Assembly: GCA_903915555.1 (NCBI GenBank)
Contig: CAIWTL010000283.1
Coordinates: 1 to 11,635, forward strand
Source of the DNA: an uncultured Micrococcales bacterium
GTDB taxonomy: Bacteria > Actinomycetota > Actinomycetes > S36-B12 > GCA-2699445
Reading direction: 5' to 3'
DNA: 11,635 nt
Part shown: piece after piece, positions 6,200-11,635 of the stretch
Layout of the letters: every line of letters starts with the position of its first letter
Numbering within the stretch: position 1 is the stretch's first letter
Position numbers and translations under genes: made by a program
Notes under the pieces: generated by a model
Seen by the model: only the letters and a program-made list of their open reading frames with translations
Told to the model about the DNA's origin: nothing
Database searches by the model: none

Positions 6200-7423
6200 T
6201 CACCGCGGCGCGGGCGTCCGCTCCTGGATGTGCCATGTCTGGCCGTAGCCGTCGGACAGCAGGTCCAGGAAGGGCTCGCTCGGGAGGGCCTCGGGTCCGA
6301 GCACACCCTCGCCGGCCCATTGCCCGTCGGCCAACAGTTCGAGCGCGACCACCGGGTTCATCGCGGTCTGCCACACGACGGCTTGGGCGCCGTACTCCGC
6401 CATCGTCCAGTCGTTGTCGGCCACGTGGTAGAGGTAGACCTCGCGTGCCTCGCCGGCCTTCCCCTTCCCCGTCACCCAGAGGCCGGCGCAGGTCTTGCCG
6501 CTGATGCGGTCGCCCAGCGTCATGGGATCCGGCAGGCAGGCGGCGACGACATCGCGCGGACTCACCTCATGGTGACCGACTTTGACGGGTTCGGTGCGGT
6601 CCAGGCCGAGCTTGCGCAGCGTCTTGAGGACTTCGATGAACTCGTCTCCCAGGCCGAACTTGAACGTCACGCGGTCGGCCTCGATCCAGCGTGGCATCAG
6701 CAGGACTTCCTCATGCTCCACATTGACGCACTCCACCGGTCCGATGCCGTCGGGGAAGTCGAAGACCTCCGGCTCGCTGAAGGGTTCGGTGGTGTACCAG
6801 CCGCGGTCCTTCTCCCAGATGACCGGCGGATTGAGGCACTCCTCGATGACCGTCCAGATCGAGAAGGACGGTGCGAAGTCGTAGCCCGCCACCACCATGT
6901 TCGATGCGTCGCGGACCCCGAGTTCGTGGATCTCGCTGAACAGATTGTCCGCGGCATACCGGGCGAAGACATCGGCCAGTCCCGGCTCCACGCCGATACC
7001 GACCAGCGCCAGTCGTCCCTTCGCCGCCCAGGCGTCGGAATGGGCGAACTGGTCGTCACCGAGTTTCACGCCGGTGAGTTCGAACGGCTTGTCCGGGTGT
7101 CGGCTGGACAGGCTCATCGCGGTGTCCAGGTAGTCGCAGCCGGCCAGGAACGCGCCCTCGAAGATGTCCACGACGAACCGCGGGTCGACGACATTGAGGA
7201 CGTGGGTGATGCCGTGCGCGCGGCAGGCGTTGGCGACCGCCTGCGGATCCGATGCGTCCAGAGCCATGGCGGAGAAGCGGTCATCGTCGAGTCGGTCCAC
7301 CAGGGTCTGCGCGCGGCCGCCGTCGTAGTCAGCGACGACCCAGTGGTCGTAGAAGTCCCGACGGGCTCCGATGAGGGCGGCGGAACTGCCGACGCCTCCG
7401 GCGCCGATCATCAGGATGCGCAT
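6200..7423 (-). CDS. Saccharopine dehydrogenase family oxidoreductase (407 aa)
   Basis: NAD(P)-dependent oxidoreductase of the family that includes saccharopine dehydrogenase/reductase and carboxynorspermidine synthase, which make or break secondary amines joining an amino acid or amine to an aldehyde or oxo acid. Residues 1-35 form a Rossmann start, MRILMIGAGGVG with Gly7/Gly9/Gly12, and strand 2 ends in Asp32 (VVADYD), which usually favours NAD over NADP. The stretch VLNVVDPRF...GCDYLDTAMS is the family's second nucleotide-side block, followed by GVEPGLADVFARYAA. The length of 407 aa is usual. The ATG at 7423 has AGGAG (7428-7432) 4 nt upstream. It is the first gene of the operon with gabT and the aldehyde dehydrogenase, divergent from an APC permease. 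That context suggests catabolism of an amine, polyamine or lysine-like compound. The specific reaction is not readable from sequence, and lysine saccharopine cleavage is only one option. Confidence 0.82.
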   Translation of the reverse strand: MRILMIGAGGVGSSAALIGARRDFYDHWVVADYDGGRAQTLVDRLDDDRFSAMALDASDPQAVANACRAHGITHVLNVVDPRFVVDIFEGAFLAGCDYLDTAMSLSSRHPDKPFELTGVKLGDDQFAHSDAWAAKGRLALVGIGVEPGLADVFARYAADNLFSEIHELGVRDASNMVVAGYDFAPSFSIWTVIEECLNPPVIWEKDRGWYTTEPFSEPEVFDFPDGIGPVECVNVEHEEVLLMPRWIEADRVTFKFGLGDEFIEVLKTLRKLGLDRTEPVKVGHHEVSPRDVVAACLPDPMTLGDRISGKTCAGLWVTGKGKAGEAREVYLYHVADNDWTMAEYGAQAVVWQTAMNPVVALELLADGQWAGEGVLGPEALPSEPFLDLLSDGYGQTWHIQERTPAPR

Positions 7424-7495
7424 GGTTCTCCTGTCGGGCGCGGCCCACGTCCGATACGGTCGAAGGGCTGCGGAATCTGTGAGTCCGTGGGCACA

Positions 7496-7523
7496 AGACT
7501 ACGCTTTCCGTCGCGCGGAGCAA
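7496..7523 (-). promoter_or_regulatory. Candidate promoter of the oxidoreductase-gabT-aldehyde dehydrogenase operon
   Basis: Read on the minus strand, TTGCTC (7518-7523) and TAGTCT (7496-7501) are separated by 16 bp, close to a housekeeping sigma pattern. The start would be near 7489, leaving a leader of about 65 nt before the AGGAG and ATG at 7423. It lies within the 130-bp gap shared with the divergent permease gene. No convincing plus-strand promoter pair and no clear operator dyad were found in that gap. Assigned by eye only. Confidence 0.3.
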
Positions 7524-7553
7524 ACGGATTCCGCTGAATACCTAGGTGGAGCT

Positions 7554-9089
7554 GTGGACGAGGTACTGGAACCGCAGATCGACGATCTCCAGGAGAAGGG
7601 GCTCGAGCACAACGCCGTCGGCCTGGTCAGCAGCGTGACGATCGGGCTGGCGTCGACGGCGCCGGCGTTCTCGCTGGCCGCCACGGTCGGATACCTGGCC
7701 CTCGAGGTCGGCAACTACGCTCCCGCGGCGATCGTGGTGGCCTTCATCCCGATCATCTTCATCGCCATCGCCTACCGGGAACTGAACCGGGTGATCCCCG
7801 ACTGCGGCACCACGTTCACGTGGGGGACGAAGGCTTTCACCCCGCGCATCGGCTGGATGGGCGGCTGGGGGGTGGCCGTCGCCGGGGTCATCTTCATGGC
7901 CAATGCGGCGGATGTGGTGGGCATCTACGCCATCCAGCTGTACGGCACGCTGACCGGGAACCCGGATCCTTCCGAGATGACCGAGAGCAAACTCGCGGTC
8001 GGCATCATCGGTGTCGTATTCATCCTCGTCATGAGCGCCATCAACTACCGCGGCATCGAGGGTGGCGCCAAGATGCAGTACGTCATGGTGGGTGTGCAGT
8101 TCGCGGCCCTCATCGCCGTCATCGTGGCCGCGCTGTGGCAGGTGTCGCAGGGCACGCAGAATCCCGATGCCGAGCCTTTCACGTGGTCCTGGTTCAACCC
8201 GTTCGAGATCGACGGGATGACATCCTTCGTGACTGCTGCCCTGTTGGCGATCTTCATCTTCTGGGGATTCGACACGACGCTGGCGATCAACGAGGAGACC
8301 AAGGACAGCACGCGGACCCCGGGTCGTGCCGCGGTCATCTCTACGGTGATCCTGCTGGGCACGTACGTGCTGGTCACCGTGGCGCTGCAGATGTACGCCG
8401 GCGTCGAGAAGTCCGGCCTCGGGTCCAAGAGGAACGCCGATGACGTCTTCGCGGTCGTGGCCGACCCGCTGCTGGGTTCATGGGGACTGCCGCTGCTTCT
8501 CCTCGCGGTCCTCATCAGCGCGGCCGCCTCGATGCAGACGACCATCATGCCGACCGCTCGGGGAACCCTCGCGATGGGTGTCTACAAGGCGTTGCCGAGC
8601 CGCTTCGCCGACGTCAACCCCAAGTACCACTCACCCGGCTTCTCGACGGTGGTCATGGCTGTCGTGGCGACCGTGTTCTACATCGGCTTCAAGTTCATCA
8701 GTGAGGACATCCTGGCCGACACGATCCTGTCCATCGGGCTGGCCATCGCCTTCTACTACGCCATCACCGGGTTCTCCTGCGCGTGGTATTTCCGCAGGGA
8801 CATGGTCCTCGGCGTGCGGGACTTCTTCGTCCTGTTCCTCCTCCCGCTGCTCGGTGGCCTCATCATGGCGGCCGTGTTCGTCCGGAGTGCTTTCGACATG
8901 TACGACCCCGACTACGGCTACACGGTGCTGATGGGAATCGGCGGCGTTTTCGTGATGGGCATGGGGGCCCTGCTCGCGGGCGTCGTGGTCATGATCATCT
9001 GGAACATCGTGGCCCCCCCGTTCTTCCGCGGAGAGACACTGCACCGCGACACCCCCGTCCTCGTCCCCGACGACTGGCCGCAGATCTGA
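7554..9089 (+). CDS. APC-family amino acid/amine permease (511 aa)
   Basis: Predicted proton-coupled uptake permease of the amino acid-polyamine-organocation superfamily in the inner membrane. After a polar 20-residue N-terminus, helix 1 carries the unwound substrate-site motif GLASTAPAFSLA (31-42). About 12 hydrophobic segments follow. The helix-6 region FWGFD (236-240) runs into the loop NEETKDSTRTPGRA, a hallmark of the family. The GTG at 7554 is chosen because AGGTGGAG (7544-7551) lies directly before it and the family N-terminus normally starts 20-30 residues before helix 1; the frame is open upstream to 7371, but that would run back across the divergent gene's start. The last codons (Pro-Gln-Ile-stop) lie in a 78-bp repeat element. 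Being divergent from the oxidoreductase-gabT-aldehyde dehydrogenase operon, it probably imports that pathway's substrate (GABA, another omega-amino acid or a polyamine). The substrate cannot be fixed from sequence. Confidence 0.88.
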   Translation: MDEVLEPQIDDLQEKGLEHNAVGLVSSVTIGLASTAPAFSLAATVGYLALEVGNYAPAAIVVAFIPIIFIAIAYRELNRVIPDCGTTFTWGTKAFTPRIGWMGGWGVAVAGVIFMANAADVVGIYAIQLYGTLTGNPDPSEMTESKLAVGIIGVVFILVMSAINYRGIEGGAKMQYVMVGVQFAALIAVIVAALWQVSQGTQNPDAEPFTWSWFNPFEIDGMTSFVTAALLAIFIFWGFDTTLAINEETKDSTRTPGRAAVISTVILLGTYVLVTVALQMYAGVEKSGLGSKRNADDVFAVVADPLLGSWGLPLLLLAVLISAAASMQTTIMPTARGTLAMGVYKALPSRFADVNPKYHSPGFSTVVMAVVATVFYIGFKFISEDILADTILSIGLAIAFYYAITGFSCAWYFRRDMVLGVRDFFVLFLLPLLGGLIMAAVFVRSAFDMYDPDYGYTVLMGIGGVFVMGMGALLAGVVVMIIWNIVAPPFFRGETLHRDTPVLVPDDWPQI

Positions 9090-9153
9090 CCCGCACGGCG
9101 ATATCCGACGCGTGCAGAGCCGTATCAGCCCCGCCTGGGGCGGATCTGCGGTC
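9076..9153 (+). repeat. 78-bp inverted-repeat-bounded intergenic element, copy 2
   Basis: Same length and ends as copies 1 and 3. The left arm GGCCGCAGATCTGACCC and the complement of the right arm (9137-9153) agree at 14 of 17 positions. The first 23 bp match copy 1 at all but two sites (CCGCAGATCTGnCCCGCACGG shared), and the inner CAGAG and CCTGGG words sit at the same offsets, showing common descent and the same orientation. A smaller hairpin, GCCCC/GGGGC, lies just inside the right arm. The element overlaps the last four codons and the TGA (9087-9089) of the APC permease gene and fills most of the gap before the sulfotransferase. Confidence 0.8.
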
Positions 9154-9188
9154 GGGCTGGCCTACGGTGTCGGGTGTGGGAGTCGGAT

Positions 9189-10181
9189 ATGAGTGATGGT
9201 GACGGGTGGAAAGGCGCGACGGCGCCCACGGAGCACGTGGAGCTGCCGCCGGTGGGTCAGCGGCTGCCCCGGCCGATCTTCGTCGGCGGCATGAGTCGAA
9301 GTGGGACGACGGTCATGGGCAAGGGACTCTTGAACCGGCATCCCACGATCTCGGTGACCCGTCCCGCCGAGATGTGGTTCATCACCAACACCGGTGGACT
9401 GTGTGACCTCGTGGACTCCGCCGAGGCCAGGGTTTTCAGCGCCCGCCTCGCGCTCAACACCCTCCGACGCGGCAAGGTGTCGCCGCTGACCGCGTTCCGG
9501 GAGCGTATGGAGGGCTTCTGGTACGCGCGGGACTGGTGGAAGGACGGGCGCAACATCGGACTCGGCAAGGCCGTCTCGCGGGAACAACTCGGCGAGGCGC
9601 TCGATCGCTTCGAGGCCGCCTTCACCGATGACCCGCGGGAGGCCGGACGGCAACTCACGGCCGATCTGATCGACCCCACCACCCTCCGGCGGGGGAAGCA
9701 GCGCTGGGTCGACACGACTCCCGACAACGTGCACCGAGCAGACGCGCTGCACCGCATGTATCCCGACCTCGTGGTGGTGAACATGATCCGTGACGGACGG
9801 GACGTGGCTGCGTCGGTCGTGAGCCGTGGGTGGGGCACCGACGACTACGGCAAAGCGCTCAAGGAATGGGGACGCCGCATGCTGTCCGGCCACCGGGCGC
9901 TCGAGCAGTTGCCGCCCGATCAGGTCGTCACGATCCAGTTGGAGCACTTCGTCGGGCCGGACGGGAACGAGGACTACCGACGGCTGCTGACGGTTCTCGG
10001 CATCGAGGATGACCCGCGTATGCACCGATTCTTCGGGGAGGAGATGACGGCGTCAGCCAGCAACTCCGGTCGCTGGCGACGTGATCTGTCCGACCGCGAA
10101 CAGGCAGACATCGACCGGCAGTACGAGCGGATCCGCCGCCGGCTCGTCGAGGCCGGTGTCACGGTTCCCGCTCCGGTCTGA
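9189..10181 (+). CDS. Sulfotransferase family protein (330 aa)
   Basis: Predicted PAPS-dependent sulfotransferase, cytoplasmic and without membrane segments. PIFVGGMSRSGTT (29-41) is a strand plus 5'-phosphosulfate loop (SRSGTT at 36-41). MIRDGRDVAAS (199-209) is the strand and 3'-phosphate-binding motif with Arg201 and Ser209, in the form common to the large bacterial sulfotransferase family (Sulfotransf_3 type). The spacing of about 165 residues between them and the overall length fit the family. It is only distantly like the sulfotransferase at 343-1353 (HKTGST loop, no RDGRDV), so the two are not a recent duplication. The ATG at 9189 is preferred over the in-frame GTG at 9174 because GGGAG (9178-9182) lies 6 nt before it. 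The following gene encodes a secreted glycosidase-like protein, so a surface or exopolysaccharide acceptor is plausible but unproven. Confidence 0.85.
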   Translation: MSDGDGWKGATAPTEHVELPPVGQRLPRPIFVGGMSRSGTTVMGKGLLNRHPTISVTRPAEMWFITNTGGLCDLVDSAEARVFSARLALNTLRRGKVSPLTAFRERMEGFWYARDWWKDGRNIGLGKAVSREQLGEALDRFEAAFTDDPREAGRQLTADLIDPTTLRRGKQRWVDTTPDNVHRADALHRMYPDLVVVNMIRDGRDVAASVVSRGWGTDDYGKALKEWGRRMLSGHRALEQLPPDQVVTIQLEHFVGPDGNEDYRRLLTVLGIEDDPRMHRFFGEEMTASASNSGRWRRDLSDREQADIDRQYERIRRRLVEAGVTVPAPV

Positions 10182-10257
10182 CCGCAATTCTGCCCCGCGG
10201 GTGCACATCTGACCCGCTCGCACGCGCGTCGGCCCCGTACGGGGCAGATATGCGGTC
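10180..10257 (+). repeat. 78-bp inverted-repeat-bounded intergenic element, copy 3
   Basis: Left arm GACCGCAATTCTGCCCC and the complement of the right arm (10241-10257) agree at 15 of 17 positions; adding one outer and one inner pair gives 19-bp arms (10179-10197 and 10240-10258) with two mismatches and a 42-nt spacer. An inner ACATCTGACCCGC resembles the arm word again. The total length of 78 bp matches copies 1 and 2 exactly. The element starts within the TGA stop (10179-10181) of the sulfotransferase gene and ends 40 bp before the GTG of the next gene, so it may also affect that gene's leader. Confidence 0.82.
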
Positions 10258-10297
10258 ACCTCGTCGGCTAAAGGTCGAGCTGCGCCGGGGCGATCTT

Positions 10298-11635
10298 GTG
10301 AAGGTGTACTGGAGATGGTCCGTGGCGACGACTGCGTGTGTCGCCTCGGCGTTGCTCGTGGCGCCCACGACGGCCCGCGCGGACGATGCTCCGGGCCGGT
10401 TGGGCACGAACCTGGCGGGAGTCACCTACTACGACGGGGCGACGATCTTCGCCGACATCGTGGACCAGGCCGGTGACTGGGTTCCGCAACGCGAAGGGGC
10501 GCCCTGGGGAACCGGTGCGCCGCTCGACCTACGGCGCGACGGTTGGCCGGCAAGACTCGCCCCCGGTCAGTACGTGAGCACCGTCATCGCGGACAACCGG
10601 TACCCCCGCGGGGACTATTCGGTGTCATGGCGGGGCAGTGGCCGCCTGCGTATCGCGGGGAAGTCCTTCGAGGGCTCCGACGGCGCCGGTTCGGTTGCGC
10701 TGGACGGGACGAGTACGGCGGTACTCGACATCCTCGCCACCGACCCCGCCGACCCGGTCCGTGACGTCCAGGTGCGGGTTCCCGGTTCCGCCCCGAACGA
10801 CACGTTCACCCGGGAGTACCTGAGCCAGCTGGCTCCCTACCGGGTCGTCAGGTTCATGGACTGGCAGCGCACGAACAGCGTGCCGTGGGAGGCCGAGCGG
10901 TCATTCACGTGCGCCGACCGCGTGCAGCAGGACCACTACTCGCAGGGCACCCGGCGGGGAGCATCCGTCGAGATGATGGTTGCCCTCGCCAACACCACCC
11001 GGAAGGACCCCTGGTTCACGATCCCTCACGAGGCGTCCCCGGATTGGGTCCGCTGCCACAGTCGCTATGTCGCCGCTGCGCTCGACCCGACCCTGACTCC
11101 GCGGTACGAGTTCAGCAACGAGACGTGGAACCCCGCCTTCCGTGCCTTCCACGATCTCTCGGACGAGGCCGCCCGGTTGGGGCTCGGCGACGGTGACAGG
11201 TACCTCGGACTGCAACTCCTGGTGGGTCGGCGACATGCGCAGGCGATGGACGCAGTGGCCGAGGAGATGGGAGGGCGCCCGTTCGTGCGGGTGCTGTCCG
11301 GTCAGGCAGCGAACCCCTGGGTCCTCGAACAGCGGCTGTCGGTCGCGCGATCCACGACCGACGAGATCGCGATAGCCCCCTACCTGGGGGTCGGCGGCAA
11401 CCCCTTCGACGAGGACGAGGCGCGACGGATCGGGCGGTGGGGTCGAGCTGAGGTCGTGGCCCGGATGAGGGAGAACCAGACCGTCGAGGTGGATCGCTGG
11501 GTCGCGGAGCACGTGAGGCTGGCCCGTGAGACCGGTAAGCGCCTCGTGGCCTACGAGGGCGGTCAGCACCTGGCGGGCCACCCCGGCAACGACGGTCTCA
11601 CGGAACTGTTCACCGCGGTCAACCGGGATCCGGCC
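10298..11635 (+). CDS. Secreted glycoside hydrolase-like protein, clan GH-A type (3' end outside window)
   Basis: The frame is open from a GTG at 10298 to the window edge, 446 codons with no stop; the C-terminus is missing. Residues 1-28 are a Sec signal peptide: Lys2 and Arg6, a hydrophobic core (VASALLVAP), and cleavage after Ala-Arg-Ala28. The mature part begins GTNLAGVTYYDG and has a beta-rich stretch (about 85-180), then barrel-like blocks: RFMDWQRTN (185-193), SVEMMVALANTTRKDPWFTIPHEA (about 223-246), and EFSNETWN with Asn274-Glu275. Near the visible end is VAYEGGQHL with Glu420. An Asn-Glu pair and a second Glu about 145 residues later are the expected acid/base and nucleophile of clan GH-A retaining glycosidases, so hydrolysis of an exopolysaccharide is likely. 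I recognise the overall pattern (SNEVWN/YEGGQ) from uncharacterised secreted bacterial proteins without an assigned substrate. The start is fair rather than certain: the ribosome site is a weak GGGG (10287-10290), and a GTG at 10304 is an alternative. Confidence 0.78.
   Translation, partial: MKVYWRWSVATTACVASALLVAPTTARADDAPGRLGTNLAGVTYYDGATIFADIVDQAGDWVPQREGAPWGTGAPLDLRRDGWPARLAPGQYVSTVIADNRYPRGDYSVSWRGSGRLRIAGKSFEGSDGAGSVALDGTSTAVLDILATDPADPVRDVQVRVPGSAPNDTFTREYLSQLAPYRVVRFMDWQRTNSVPWEAERSFTCADRVQQDHYSQGTRRGASVEMMVALANTTRKDPWFTIPHEASPDWVRCHSRYVAAALDPTLTPRYEFSNETWNPAFRAFHDLSDEAARLGLGDGDRYLGLQLLVGRRHAQAMDAVAEEMGGRPFVRVLSGQAANPWVLEQRLSVARSTTDEIAIAPYLGVGGNPFDEDEARRIGRWGRAEVVARMRENQTVEVDRWVAEHVRLARETGKRLVAYEGGQHLAGHPGNDGLTELFTAVNRDPA

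Noticed and set aside
6002..7537. Plus-strand open frame of 511 codons opposite the oxidoreductase and gabT start
   Set aside because: It is antisense to the saccharopine-dehydrogenase-family gene, which has a Rossmann motif and a good ribosome site, and the frame itself shows no family motif.
7568..7590. ACCGCAGATCGACGATCT, resembling the arm of the 78-bp element
   Set aside because: It lies in the N-terminal coding part of the APC permease, matches only about 10 bases, and lacks the partner arm 78 bp away.
9162..10025. Minus-strand open frame (287 codons) across the second sulfotransferase
   Set aside because: It is a shadow of a gene with intact PAPS-binding motifs; composition is His/Pro/Arg-rich without domain features.

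Overview
The window is GC-rich, densely coded DNA (frequent GTG starts, strong G/C third-position bias) and looks like an Actinomycetota chromosome. The genus cannot be told from these 11.6 kb. No tRNA, rRNA, CRISPR array, transposase, integrase or phage gene was seen, and no gap without a gene exceeds about 150 bp.

Left region (1-2140): the end of a multi-pass membrane protein is translationally coupled (GTGA overlap) to a sulfotransferase-family gene. This faces, 7 bp apart, a convergent CDP-alcohol phosphatidyltransferase-family gene. Together they suggest building or decorating a membrane-linked lipid or cell-surface polymer. The partner CDP-alcohol enzyme has an unusual His where the family's last motif Asp normally sits.

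Middle region (2141-9089): an EamA/DMT exporter is divergent from the CDP-alcohol enzyme and convergent with a three-gene minus-strand catabolic operon. In transcription order the operon is a saccharopine-dehydrogenase-family oxidoreductase, a GabT-type class III omega-aminotransferase, and an NAD(P)-dependent aldehyde dehydrogenase (ATGA overlap with gabT). Divergent from the operon is an APC-family amino acid/amine permease. The natural reading is uptake of an amine or omega-amino acid, transamination to an aldehyde acid, and oxidation to a carboxylate. GABA is the default substrate. The aldehyde dehydrogenase, however, resembles the lactaldehyde/phosphonoacetaldehyde branch rather than classic GabD, and the saccharopine-dehydrogenase-like enzyme is not part of the textbook GABA shunt, so the true substrate is open.

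Right region (9189-11635): a second, unrelated sulfotransferase is followed by the start of a secreted protein running off the window. That protein has a Sec signal peptide and an N-E ... E pair typical of clan GH-A glycoside hydrolases.

The most unusual feature is non-coding. Three copies of an exactly 78-bp element (3216-3293, 9076-9153, 10180-10257) lie at the 3' ends of three unrelated plus-strand genes. Each is bounded by 17-bp imperfect inverted repeats with consensus GACCGCAGATCTGCCCC. All three have the same orientation, and each overlaps the stop codon of the gene before it. I do not recognise the element as a named family.
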